Below, one piece after another: positions 7,338 to 15,010 of a stretch of DNA of 36,929 nt. The DNA is from Dyella halodurans (lineage in GTDB: Bacteria; Pseudomonadota; Gammaproteobacteria; Xanthomonadales; Rhodanobacteraceae): the NCBI RefSeq assembly GCF_026283925.1, contig NZ_JAPDPF010000016.1:1-36929 (forward strand), written 5' to 3'. How positions within the stretch are numbered: position 1 is the first letter of the stretch; each line of letters starts with the position of its first letter. The position numbers and the translations under genes were made by a program. The notes under the pieces were generated by a model. It did not search any database. It had not been told where the DNA came from and was given only the letters and a program-made list of their open reading frames with translations.

Positions 7338-7889
7338 TTACCGAATCAAGAAGTCCCGGCGAAGAAGTGCAAATTGTTGCAAGTCATGATGGCTGCCAAG
7401 CCAAAACCCTGCTTCACGCATGCGACCTTCCTGCACGAAACCTAATTTCGAAAGAAGCTTGATGGAAGCGAGGTTATCCGGGTGAACCTGTGCTTCAACG
7501 CGATTGAGGCCCATGTTTTCGAAGCCCCACTCCAAAATGGTAGATAGCGCCTCAAACATAAAACCCTGCCCCCGTACAAGGGAGGCAAGCTCGTACCCTA
7601 TGACGCAACTCTTCCATGAGCGATTCCACTTGAAAAGGCCGCACGAACCAAGGAATCGGTGGTCGTCCTTTTGTTGGATACCCCAACGCGTTCCAGGATT
7701 CGGCAGTTGGCGCCACCCTGCGTATACATCGATCAACTTTTGCGCCTCTTGAATTGAGGTTAGCGGGTCTGCACCAAACCAGCGCATCCCCAGTTGATCG
7801 CTACGGATGGCAAAAACATCCTGTGCATCTGGCGCCACAATCTCACGTAAGAGCAGGCGTTCGGTTTCGAGGTATGGAAAGTCGCTCAT
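7338..7889 (-). CDS. GNAT-family N-acetyltransferase (RimJ/RimL type)
   Basis: 183 residues, full length for the family. It opens with LETERLLLREIVAPDAQDVF, the usual first strand and helix of RimJ/RimL-type acetyltransferases. The acetyl-CoA pyrophosphate loop is LVRGQGFMFEAL (about residues 108-119), followed by NRVEAQVHPDNLASIKLLSK and LGFVQEGRMREAGFW, the conserved late part of the fold. It probably acetylates a protein N-terminus or a small amine; the substrate cannot be told. It is transcribed alone, between repeats copy 10 and copy 11. Confidence 0.9.
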   Translation of the reverse strand: MSDFPYLETERLLLREIVAPDAQDVFAIRSDQLGMRWFGADPLTSIQEAQKLIDVYAGWRQLPNPGTRWGIQQKDDHRFLGSCGLFKWNRSWKSCVIGYELASLVRGQGFMFEALSTILEWGFENMGLNRVEAQVHPDNLASIKLLSKLGFVQEGRMREAGFWLGSHHDLQQFALLRRDFLIR

Positions 7890-7958
7890 TCAATAAAGGT
7901 CATTGCGATGGAAGCCTGGAGACTATGCCACGTTGCTTTTCGCCAAAGAGTGCCGAGA

Positions 7959-7986
7959 GGTTCGCTCTGGGTGGAAAGCGGAACTT
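7959..7986 (+). repeat. Palindromic intergenic repeat, copy 11
   Basis: GGTTCGCTCTGGGTGGAAAG then CGGAACTT. It lies between the start of the GNAT gene (7889) and the stop of the GntR gene (8035). Confidence 0.7.
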
Positions 7987-8034
7987 AGCCGCCCCGGATA
8001 ATTCCCACGCTTCATCCAGGCGGCCCGCTTGGCC

Positions 8035-8658
8035 CTACGATGCCATCATGTGCGCAAGCAGATGTGTGGCTGCGCCTTCCAGGTGCCCCTTAAGACCCAG
8101 AACGGCCTGCTCGGTTTCGCCCCGACGCAGATGCCTCACGATGTCGTCATGTTCGCCCAGCCAACGAGGTGTCTTTGTCGGCATGGTGGCGTACGCGCTG
8201 ACGAACAGCAGACACGTCCGACGCAGGGCTTCGATCATGACGAGCTGTCGCCGCCGTCCTGCGAATTGGTAGATCGTCCGGTGAAACGCCCAGTCGCCAT
8301 CTGCCCACTCGGCGCCCACGGCGTCCAGGTCGGACTTAAGGCGCACGCGCTCGATCTCCTCGAGCGCTGCCGGCGTCATCGCTGCCGCGGCTCGCCGAAG
8401 GCAGTCGCACTCCAACAGGGTGCGCAAGTCATATATCTCGCGAACTTCGTCGGGCGTCAGGCTAATGGCTCTGGCGCCCCGATTGGCCTCGATTTCAACC
8501 AGCCCCTCGCCAGCTAGGATGCGCAACGCATCCCGAATGGGAATCCTGCTGACGCCGAATCGCTGGGCAAGCTCGACCTGAGAAAGATCAGTTCCGGGGC
8601 GCAGAACCCCTGCCATCAGCTCACCTCGCAATTCGCGGGCTATCGTTTCCGGCGTCAT
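8035..8658 (-). CDS. GntR-family transcriptional regulator, FadR/FCD subgroup
   Basis: 207 residues from ATG at 8658 (MTPETIARELRGELMAG); open frame continues upstream but would cover the operator. The winged HTH (about residues 5-65) contains DLSQVELAQRFGVSRIPIRD and ALRILAGEGLVEI. It is followed by an all-helical FCD ligand-binding domain (VREIYDLRTLLEC, then the metal-ligand region EHDDIVRHLRRG and LKGHLEGAATHL). FCD regulators usually sense an organic acid and bind as dimers to short palindromes. A perfect 16-bp palindrome lies in the divergent promoter shared with the OsmC gene, the probable target. Confidence 0.9.
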   Translation of the reverse strand: MTPETIARELRGELMAGVLRPGTDLSQVELAQRFGVSRIPIRDALRILAGEGLVEIEANRGARAISLTPDEVREIYDLRTLLECDCLRRAAAAMTPAALEEIERVRLKSDLDAVGAEWADGDWAFHRTIYQFAGRRRQLVMIEALRRTCLLFVSAYATMPTKTPRWLGEHDDIVRHLRRGETEQAVLGLKGHLEGAATHLLAHMMAS

Positions 8659-8696
8659 AGGGGCACCCCTCGCAATTGCGTTCGCTATAGGCGAAG

Positions 8697-8712
8697 TGTA
8701 TACATGTATACA
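8697..8712. promoter_or_regulatory. Operator-like perfect palindrome between gntR and osmC genes
   Basis: TGTATACATGTATACA is a perfect 16-bp palindrome 39 bp from the regulator start and 22 bp from the preferred OsmC start. TGTATACA-type half sites fit FCD-type GntR operators. Its position also argues that the OsmC protein starts at 8734 rather than at an ATG inside the palindrome (8704). Confidence 0.65.
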
Positions 8713-8733
8713 TTCACGCTTCAAGGGCGGCAG

Positions 8734-9204
8734 ATGGCCAAGAACCACGACTTCACGGCGGACATCGTCTGGACGGGCGATCGCGGCGAGGGAACGAAGA
8801 GCTATCGGGGCTATGACCGCACCTGGCGCATTGCAACGCCTGGCAAGGCACTTATTGAATGCTCGAACGACCCGATGCTGGGAGGCGATCCCTCCAAACC
8901 CAACCCGGAGGATCTGCTTCTGGCGAGCCTCTCGGCCTGTCACATGCTCTGGTATTTACACCTGGCGAGCAGCGCCAGGATCGTCGTGAAAAATTATCAG
9001 GACACCCCGCTTGGGGTTGGCGAGACCGGATCGCGCGGCGAGGGACGTTTCATCAAGGCCGTGCTCCGACCAAGGATCGCCGTGCAACGCGGCGCGGACC
9101 TCGCCAAGGCGGACTCGCTGCATCATGAAGTGCATCAGTTCTGCTTCATCGCAAGATCGGTCAATTTTCCGATCAGCTATGAGGCGACCTATGTCGAAGT
9201 TTGA
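8734..9204 (+). CDS. OsmC family protein (organic hydroperoxide reductase-like)
   Basis: 156 residues from ATG at 8734 (MAKNHDFTADIVWTGD) with AAGGG upstream. The OsmC/Ohr core is clear: the strand-rich N-terminal half, then GGDPSKPNPEDLLLASLSAC, where the cysteine in LSACHM is the first catalytic Cys, and a second Cys in HEVHQFCFIARSVNFPI. These two thiols reduce organic or fatty-acid hydroperoxides in family members. Length and motif spacing are normal. It is cytoplasmic and divergent from the GntR regulator, sharing the 8697-8712 palindrome, so it is probably induced by a lipid- or acid-derived signal (inference). Confidence 0.88.
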   Translation: MAKNHDFTADIVWTGDRGEGTKSYRGYDRTWRIATPGKALIECSNDPMLGGDPSKPNPEDLLLASLSACHMLWYLHLASSARIVVKNYQDTPLGVGETGSRGEGRFIKAVLRPRIAVQRGADLAKADSLHHEVHQFCFIARSVNFPISYEATYVEV

Positions 9205-9547
9205 TCGACGGAACAGAACGCCAGTGCGCGGTGCGCCGTCTGCCTCGCGGCGGGAATGGACACCCAGGCTAAATCATGCGACTCAGACTTCGCTTTGACT
9301 GTGCACGTGGCATGGAGCCTGAAGACAGCATCCTGACGTCTTTGAGCTTGGCACACGGATCAATTAAGACCATGGGAAATTAGCGCCCGTGACAAGCGGT
9401 GCATGCTGTCGAATCGCTTGGCTTCGGTCACCGGGACCTTCCCGCCGCTTCTGATACCGCCACAGGTCACTCCCCCGTTGACACAAGTGCCCGGTGCACA
9501 CCTGGAGCACCGTGGTGCACACCCCAACCATTCGCATGGAGTACACG
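9205..9547. other. Intergenic region upstream of the aspartic protease-like gene
   Basis: No convincing gene is visible on either strand. The right part holds a perfect TTGACA (9478-9483) and two direct copies of GGTGCACACC, annotated separately. The remainder shows nothing recognisable. Confidence 0.5.
9493..9523 (+). promoter_or_regulatory. Paired GGTGCACACC direct repeats upstream of the aspartic protease-like gene
   Basis: GGTGCACACC at 9493-9502 and again at 9514-9523, 21 bp apart (two helical turns), each containing the palindrome GTGCAC. A TTGACA lies 9 bp upstream of the first copy. The arrangement fits a regulator binding twice on the same face of the helix, 25-55 bp before the start codon. 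No -10 at good spacing is evident. Confidence 0.4.
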
Positions 9548-10564
9548 ATGCAACGGACGACGACGCGGTATTCAAGAGTGCTGGGCGCGATGGCCATAGG
9601 ATGGTCCGGCTGCATCCTTGCCGGCACGACGGTGCCCTCTGTATTCGAAGCCGGTCATGTTTTTGCGACACCTCGACTGGCTGATGGCCGCGTGCTACGG
9701 CTGGTGGTGGACACGGGCGGCGGCGGGGCATGGACTTATTGGTTGTGGAGCACGCCTGATCCACGGGTGCCCAGAGCAGGGACCTGCCATGTCGGCGAGG
9801 AGAGCATCGAGATGTTCCAACCGCCGACTTTTGCTGGCCCTGGCCTGCCTGCACCCAAGGGGCCTTGTCATGGCATCGCGCTTCTACCCCGCTCGATCCT
9901 GCACGGGCAGCGCGATACGTTCCAGATGGACGGCATAGTTGGCGCCAACTATCTATCGACGCAAGGCATCTGGACCTTCGACTACCCCGCCCAGCAACTA
10001 CGACATGAGAGTGCATCGTGGCGGCCGGCACGCGACGCCAAGCAGGCGCCACTGGGTTTCGGCAAGCTACCCTCCGGGGTCCAACGCGGGTTCCCGCGCC
10101 TCACCATGAAGGTGGACGGCGAACACATCGACATGCTGCTCGATACCGGTGCAACCAGCCAACCGACGCAGGCCACGATCGCGGCTACGGGCGATGGCAC
10201 GGTTAACGACATCGGCGCTACCAGCTATATCACGACCGCCATGTTCGAACGCTGGCAACAGCGCCATCCGGACTGGCCCGTGATCGAGCAAGGGGACACG
10301 CTGTTTGGCCCCACGCATGCCATGCGCCTGATCCGCGTGCCATTCATCGAATGGGCCGGGACACGCATGGGCCCGATCTGGTTCACCGAGCGCCCGGTCG
10401 CCGCTTTTCACACCGTGATGGCCGCGGAAATGGATCGCGCGCCGGAGGGTGCGTTGGGCGGCAATGTTTTCAAGCACCTGACGCTGACCATCGACTACCC
10501 GGGCCATAGCGCGTGGGTGACGTGCCACGATGCCGCCTTCTGCACCTCCGTATCGCCGCACTAG
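9548..10564 (+). CDS. Secreted aspartic protease-like protein with two DTG motifs
   Basis: 338 residues from ATG at 9548, with GGAG 6 bases upstream. Residues about 10-30 (VLGAMAIGWSGCILAGT) form a signal peptide; the cysteine could be a lipoprotein site but the lipobox is weak. Two clan-AA active-site-like motifs are present: VVDTGGGGAWTYW in the first half and MLLDTGATSQPTQ in the second, as expected for a two-lobe, pepsin-like chain. ALGGNVFKHLTLTIDY near the end is the closing element. The first motif has G where A or S normally follows DTG, so the N-terminal lobe may be altered. Substrate unknown. Confidence 0.7.
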   Translation: MQRTTTRYSRVLGAMAIGWSGCILAGTTVPSVFEAGHVFATPRLADGRVLRLVVDTGGGGAWTYWLWSTPDPRVPRAGTCHVGEESIEMFQPPTFAGPGLPAPKGPCHGIALLPRSILHGQRDTFQMDGIVGANYLSTQGIWTFDYPAQQLRHESASWRPARDAKQAPLGFGKLPSGVQRGFPRLTMKVDGEHIDMLLDTGATSQPTQATIAATGDGTVNDIGATSYITTAMFERWQQRHPDWPVIEQGDTLFGPTHAMRLIRVPFIEWAGTRMGPIWFTERPVAAFHTVMAAEMDRAPEGALGGNVFKHLTLTIDYPGHSAWVTCHDAAFCTSVSPH

Positions 10565-10840
10565 AGGGAGAATGCGTCTTGCCACGCCAGCGGTCGTAGG
10601 CAGAGAGCGTCTGGATCCCGTTGGGCGCGTTGTCGCGATACGTTCCGAGGGCTGAGGCTCCACTCAGCCTGCGGCTTCGCATCCCATGCGCGGTGCGAAC
10701 GAAGAAGTGACGCGCTGGGCTCCCGGGGCCTCCATGGTCGGTCATGCCATGGACGGCCAAGTGCGCACGCCGCCTCTCGATGACCCATCGATGTCCGACA
10801 TGAGGTCCGCATCGCATCGAACGCGACCGTGGAGCCTGAC

Positions 10841-11785
10841 CTACGGCGAATCCATCGTCGTTGCCAACTGCTCGGGTGAAGCGGCGTGCTGATGGCGGCC
10901 CGGCTCACCGAAACGGGCAACGAGGAAGTCCACGAAACTGCGAATTTTCGGGGTTGGCTTTCGGTCGGGAAAGGTCAGGACATGCATCGGCCGAGGCCGG
11001 GGAAGGAAATCCTCCAGTAACGGCACGAGGCGCCCGGCGCGGATGTCGTCGCCGAGCAGGATTTCGGGCTGCATGATGATGCCAAGCCCGCTCAGTGCAG
11101 CCATGCGCAGCGCTTCGCCGTTATTGGCCGTCAGCGCGAGGGTAACGGGGATACGAATCGCTCCTTCGGGGCCGCGCAGCGTCCATTCCTTCGAAGCGAT
11201 CGGGTGGGCGAACCCCAGGCAGCGGTGACCCGATAAGTCCGACGGCAGCAGCGGCACGCCGTGTCGATCCAGGTAATCCGGCGCAGCACAGATGAGGGAG
11301 CCGTACGGCCTTAGTGGTCGCGCGATCATGGAGGAGTCGTCCAGTTCTCCAATCCGTATCGCGACGTCAATGCCTTCTTCCAGCAGGTCGACCGGACGGT
11401 CGCTCACCACGAAATCGATGGAGACCTCGGGGTTCTCGGCGATGTAGTCCCGACAGGACGGTGCCAGCGCGTGCACACCGAAAGACACCGGCGTCGCAAG
11501 CCTGAGGCGTCCCCGCGGTCGCGCCTTGAGTTGGGCGGCACTGGCTTCCGCATCGGTGATGTCAGCCAGGATCTGCTTGCAGCGCTCGTAATAGAGACGA
11601 CCGATTTCCGTCAGGCTGTGCCGGCGCGTGGTGCGATTGATCAGCCGCGCCCCAAGGCGCTGCTCCAGCGCGCGCACATGCACGCCGGCCATGGCTGGCG
11701 AGATCCGAAAATCCTCGGCAGCGGCGACGAAGCTGCCGCGCTCTACCACCCGGACAAAGACGGCCATGTTTTCCAATCTGTCCAT
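10841..11785 (-). CDS. LysR-family transcriptional regulator
   Basis: 314 residues, normal length. The N-terminal winged HTH (residues 1-60: MAVFVRVVERGSFVAAAEDF, then LEQRLGARLINRTTRRHSLT) leads through a linker helix to the periplasmic-binding-type effector domain (RGRLRLATPVSFGVHALAP onward). The CrgA/AaeR-like subgroup signature GIDVAIRIGELDDSSMIARP is present. It is divergent from the carboxymuconolactone decarboxylase-like gene (start 11911), the classic arrangement for a LysR activator and its target. Two inverted repeats lie in the shared region. Confidence 0.92.
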   Translation of the reverse strand: MDRLENMAVFVRVVERGSFVAAAEDFRISPAMAGVHVRALEQRLGARLINRTTRRHSLTEIGRLYYERCKQILADITDAEASAAQLKARPRGRLRLATPVSFGVHALAPSCRDYIAENPEVSIDFVVSDRPVDLLEEGIDVAIRIGELDDSSMIARPLRPYGSLICAAPDYLDRHGVPLLPSDLSGHRCLGFAHPIASKEWTLRGPEGAIRIPVTLALTANNGEALRMAALSGLGIIMQPEILLGDDIRAGRLVPLLEDFLPRPRPMHVLTFPDRKPTPKIRSFVDFLVARFGEPGRHQHAASPEQLATTMDSP

Positions 11786-11803
11786 GATTCCAAATTGTGG
11801 CTA

Positions 11804-11840
11804 TCGGAAGTCCGAAGCATATCGGCATTTATCCGAATAT
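11804..11840. promoter_or_regulatory. Candidate LysR operator, two inverted repeats
   Basis: TCGGAAGTCCGA (11804-11815) and ATATCGG-N7-CCGAATAT (11819-11840) share TCGG/CCGA arms and lie side by side in the divergent promoter, 19-55 bp from the regulator start. Two adjacent sites fit the usual recognition-plus-activation layout of LysR proteins. Confidence 0.45.
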
Positions 11841-11910
11841 GACTATGGAATTAAGGTTTGCCCCATGGCCGCTACCGGCCATGCGACTCGACTGACAAAG
11901 GAGATGTGCC

Positions 11911-12333
11911 TTGATTCCCAACCAGGAACTACGCCCCCGCGGCATGGCTTATCTGGAGCAAATGTTCGGCGATGGCGCGGCGGATGCACTGATCAGCGAC
12001 ATGGACGGGCTGTGCCCGGACTTCGCCAGCATGTCCATCGAGTGGGCCTTGGGCGGCGTTGCCAGCCGCCCAGGTCTCGACAGGGTGACGCGCGAATTGG
12101 TGGTCATTGCCTCCTGCGTCACGCTGGGTCATCCGGTGCTACAGCTGCGTGCGCATACCCAGGCGGCACTGCGGGCCGGAGCGACGCGGGAGCAAATCAT
12201 CGAGACCATCCTGCAGCTGCTTTTCTATGCAGGCGGGGCCTCGGTTCGCAATGCGCTGGTCGCGGTAAAAGACATTCTGAACGGCGTCGGCGTCAGCGAG
12301 GCATCAGGAAGCAGCGGGCGGCCAGAAGGCTAA
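11911..12333 (+). CDS. Carboxymuconolactone decarboxylase / AhpD-like family protein
   Basis: 140 residues starting with TTG at 11911; AAAGGAG lies 8 bases upstream and no in-frame ATG fits better. The family core is visible: LDRVTRELVVIASCVTLGHP, then LRAHTQAALRAGATREQIIE and TILQLLFYAGGASVRNAL. Members include gamma-carboxymuconolactone decarboxylases of the protocatechuate pathway and AhpD-type peroxidase partners. The redox CxxC of AhpD is absent (SCVTLGH has one Cys), so the decarboxylase-like or unknown-substrate group is more likely. No other protocatechuate gene is nearby. Probable target of the divergent LysR regulator. Confidence 0.85.
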   Translation: MIPNQELRPRGMAYLEQMFGDGAADALISDMDGLCPDFASMSIEWALGGVASRPGLDRVTRELVVIASCVTLGHPVLQLRAHTQAALRAGATREQIIETILQLLFYAGGASVRNALVAVKDILNGVGVSEASGSSGRPEG

Positions 12334-12481
12334 ACGCCCCCATTCAAGCGCCACTCCGGAACGGTTCGACGTTGCGCTGCGTGATCTTGGATAAGCGGCC
12401 GCAATGGTTTGGCGACCGGTCCTTGCGGCCGGTCAGGGCAAACACATGGCTGCCGGCCATTCCGTCCAGCCCTGACGGCGA

Positions 12482-12511
12482 AATGTCGGCCTTGGGTCGG
12501 AAGCGGACGCG
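12482..12511 (+). repeat. Palindromic intergenic repeat, copy 12
   Basis: AATGTCGGCCTTGGGTCGGA then AGCGGACGCG. It lies between the convergent stops at 12333 and 12520, 8 bases from the minus-strand stop. Confidence 0.85.
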
Positions 12512-12519
12512 TCGAACAA

Positions 12520-13227
12520 TCACCGAACATCTGCCATCGCGGCGGTTGACCCTGCTGAATTCGCCTCGCAGGCTCGCGTAGCTTCCATCAACCCGACCGG
12601 GCTGTCGGCGTAAAGCAGTATCCAGCGACGCGCAGGCATGAGCCCCTGTCGGTTGCTTATTCTCACCATGCCGGACGCGTCTGGCTTGATCTCCACGGCA
12701 ACGTTGGGTGGGTCAAAGCCACTCGTCAGGAGAACGTCGTTACGACTTATGCCTTGCTCCCTCATCCATGCCAATCGCGGGGCCCGCAAATGCATACATC
12801 TTGCAATGGCGACCTTGGGAATAACACCTGAAACACGTACGCATCCGCCAATCCAAAGGGCATTACTACTGACCACATGAGGCATGGATCGCAGCGTGCT
12901 CCGAACGGCCAACGCCCAACCAAGACTCAATAGGTAAGTCACCGCAATGACAGCGTGGATGACCATGGGATGGCTCGCATGGGCCAAAGCCACGACAACG
13001 AAGGAAAGCGGAATATCGCCGACAAGCCCAATGAGCACGATCGGCACAAGAATGCTGGTTACCGGACCATTGGCGATCGAAAACGATTTGCCCGCCGGGT
13101 AGCCCGCAGCGGCCTGGACGCTGGGCCGCCGTTTGCGCATGAGGATGGCGACGAGTTCTCGCCAGAGGCTTGGGATGTGGGGGCCTGGCTTCAAGTAAAT
13201 GATGTCCTTATCTGCTGTTCCATGCAC
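12520..13227 (-). CDS. Membrane protein, unknown function
   Basis: 235 residues with GTG at 13227 as the first in-frame start; an ATG at 13140 is an alternative. Two or three hydrophobic helices lie around residues 53-110 (PVTSILVPIVLIGLVGDIPL, SFVVVALAHASHPMVIHAV, IAVTYLLSLGWALAV). A C-terminal domain of about 110 residues follows (EQGISRNDVLLTSGFDPPNV, then ISNRQGLMPARRWILLYADS), probably cytoplasmic. No family recognised. The start lies close to repeat copy 13, and the stop is followed directly by copy 12. Confidence 0.65.
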   Translation of the reverse strand: MHGTADKDIIYLKPGPHIPSLWRELVAILMRKRRPSVQAAAGYPAGKSFSIANGPVTSILVPIVLIGLVGDIPLSFVVVALAHASHPMVIHAVIAVTYLLSLGWALAVRSTLRSMPHVVSSNALWIGGCVRVSGVIPKVAIARCMHLRAPRLAWMREQGISRNDVLLTSGFDPPNVAVEIKPDASGMVRISNRQGLMPARRWILLYADSPVGLMEATRACEANSAGSTAAMADVR

Positions 13228-13678
13228 TCAACGACCGGCTAAATCCGCGGTCGGAAGCGGACAGGCTGATCGCTCGCCGAAATAGTGTGCCCGTAGCTCC
13301 CCTGCCGCAACAGGCTCAGAGGACAGCGGCCGCCCCTTACTGATCACGCACCGCCCCATCTCCGGCGGTGACTTTGTATCGAAATGTTTCAGGGCCTGAT
13401 CGTGACACGTTGGATTACTTTTTGGCGCCTGTCAGGACACAGCCGGGATACGTTGCCGCGGTTTCCTATGCACACAGGCCAAAGCCTCCCCACCCACTGA
13501 GGGCTGCCAGACACCCGACCCGTAAACCCACCCTGCCCAACCGCCAGGCCGGCAAGTCGTCCGCCGCCGGAGGCCGTAAAGGCCGATTCCACGGTGACCG
13601 CCATCGCCTCCTCAAGGCAAGCGTCTCTACGCTTTGAACTCCGCCCCTTTAGCCACGCACGCATTCAAGAAGACAACC
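13228..13678. other. Intergenic region with one palindromic repeat
   Basis: A 451-bp gap between divergent genes. It holds repeat copy 13 near its left side. Open frames here have no protein-like features. The promoter of the secreted hydrolase at 13679 should lie in the right part, but no clear -35/-10 pair stands out. Confidence 0.5.
13241..13264 (+). repeat. Palindromic intergenic repeat, copy 13 (short form)
   Basis: AATCCGCGGTCGGAAGCGGA then CAGG: the central CTTTGGG is shortened to CG while the arms remain. It is one of the few copies near a gene start rather than a gene end. Confidence 0.65.
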
Positions 13679-14698
13679 ATGAAACATACGTACTTGGCAC
13701 TTGCCGCCGCCTCGGTCTTCAGCCTGGCCAGCCTTGTTTCGGTGACGCACGCCGAAGGCCAGTCGACTCAGCCGTCCCTATCGCCCACCGCATCGCAAGA
13801 TCCCTGGGGCCCGCTGAAGCATGTCCACGCCGGCGTCCTGGACGTCGCTTATGCCGAAATGGGCCCAGCCCATGGCCCCGTGGTGATTCTTCTGCACGGA
13901 TGGCCCTATGACATCCACAGCTTCGTAGACGTCGCACCCGCGCTGGCGGCGAAGGGTTATCGCGTACTTGTCCCCTATACACGTGGCTACGGCGACACCC
14001 GATTCCTGTCCGACAGCACCATGCGCAATGGTGAGCCTGCCGCCGTGGCCAGGGATGTCGTCGACTTCATGGATGCCCTGCAGATCAAGCATGCGGTGCT
14101 CGGTGGCTTCGACTGGGGTGCACGCTCGGCGGACATTGTCGCGACCCTGTGGCCGGAACGCGTGAAAGCCTTGGTGACCGTGAGCGGCTACCTCATCGGC
14201 GGCCAGGAATCCGGCGATACCCCATTGCCGCCCAAGGCCGAACTGCAGTGGTGGTATCAGTTTTACTTTGCCACCGAGCGCGGTCGCCTCGGCTACGACA
14301 AAAATCGCCACGACTTTGCCAGGCTGATTTGGCAGCTGGCCTCGCCGAAGTGGAATTTTGATGACGCCACCTTTGAGCGCAGCGCGGCAGCACTGAACAA
14401 TCCGGATCAGGTTGCCATAGCCATCCATAACTATCGCTGGCGCCTGGACCTGGCCAAGGGTGAGGCGAAATACGAACCTCTGGAAAAGAGGCTTGCGCAA
14501 CTCCCGCCTATCACGGTGCCGACGATCGCCCTGGAGGGTGACGCGAATGGCGCCCCGCATCCCCAGCCGGAGGCTTATGCCAAGAAATTCACCGGCAAGT
14601 ATCAGTTCCGCCTGGTGACCGGAGGCATCGGCCATAACCTGCCGGAAGAAGCACCGCAGGCGTTCACCCAGGCCGTGATCGATGCCGATCACCTGTAG
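13679..14698 (+). CDS. Secreted alpha/beta hydrolase, epoxide hydrolase-like
   Basis: 339 residues from ATG at 13679. A signal peptide covers residues 1-25 (LALAAASVFSLASLVSVTHA), indicating export. The oxyanion-hole HGWP is at 73-76 and the nucleophile elbow GGFDWGAR has Asp145 as nucleophile, which is typical of epoxide hydrolases and haloalkane dehalogenases rather than serine esterases. The catalytic His is in GGIGHNLPEE near residue 319, and EGDANG probably carries the acid. Export is unusual for epoxide hydrolases but is seen in some (CFTR-inhibitory-factor type). The substrate cannot be deduced. Confidence 0.82.
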   Translation: MKHTYLALAAASVFSLASLVSVTHAEGQSTQPSLSPTASQDPWGPLKHVHAGVLDVAYAEMGPAHGPVVILLHGWPYDIHSFVDVAPALAAKGYRVLVPYTRGYGDTRFLSDSTMRNGEPAAVARDVVDFMDALQIKHAVLGGFDWGARSADIVATLWPERVKALVTVSGYLIGGQESGDTPLPPKAELQWWYQFYFATERGRLGYDKNRHDFARLIWQLASPKWNFDDATFERSAAALNNPDQVAIAIHNYRWRLDLAKGEAKYEPLEKRLAQLPPITVPTIALEGDANGAPHPQPEAYAKKFTGKYQFRLVTGGIGHNLPEEAPQAFTQAVIDADHL

Positions 14699-14769
14699 CA
14701 CGGATCGAACGGTCGGCCTCCTGTCATTCGGTGCCACTTTGACCCAAAGGCGGCCGGATCGTTCGGGAT

Positions 14770-14919
14770 TCAAGGCTCGGTGAGCGCTAACTCACCGAGT
14801 CCGTTACAAGGGCTGTCGCCGTGGTAGTTCGCCAGCCACTGCTCGGCCTGCTTATGGACCTCACGAAGAAGCACGTCGCGGCCCCAACAGGCGGCCCGCC
14901 AACGTGACGATGGCTCCAT
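14770..14919 (-). CDS. Possible small protein or gene fragment, 49 residues
   Basis: ATG at 14919 to TGA at 14770. The interior reads RDVLLREVHKQAEQWLANYH and ends NGLGELALTEP, with an amphipathic helix and normal codon use for this genome, unlike the other frames in this gap. I cannot name a family; it could be the 3' remnant of a longer gene. The ribosome site is poor. The 14776-14799 hairpin lies inside its last codons. Confidence 0.25.
   Translation of the reverse strand: MEPSSRWRAACWGRDVLLREVHKQAEQWLANYHGDSPCNGLGELALTEP
14776..14799. terminator. Hairpin 3' of the epoxide hydrolase-like gene
   Basis: CTCGGTGAG, six-base loop, CTCACCGAG: a perfect 9-bp stem 78 bp beyond the hydrolase stop. 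No T-run follows, so it may be a weak or Rho-type 3' end. Confidence 0.35.
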
Positions 14920-15010
14920 GGCCACCACAAAAGCCGCTGCCGAAAGGCTTCACGGCGTCTCTCAAACATCACTAAATGCCTGCCCTCTCGGGCATGCAAT
15001 GGAGCATTTC

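Larger units (their letters stand above)
14699..15010. other. Intergenic region with hairpin and small minus-strand frame
   Basis: A 312-bp gap between the hydrolase and SDR genes. It holds an inverted repeat at 14776-14799 and a 49-residue minus-strand frame (14770-14919), both described separately; otherwise nothing recognisable. Confidence 0.45.

Noticed and set aside
10565-10840. Gene in the gap between the aspartic protease-like and LysR genes
   Set aside because: Frames on both strands have no start with a ribosome site and no protein-like composition; no palindromic repeat is present either.
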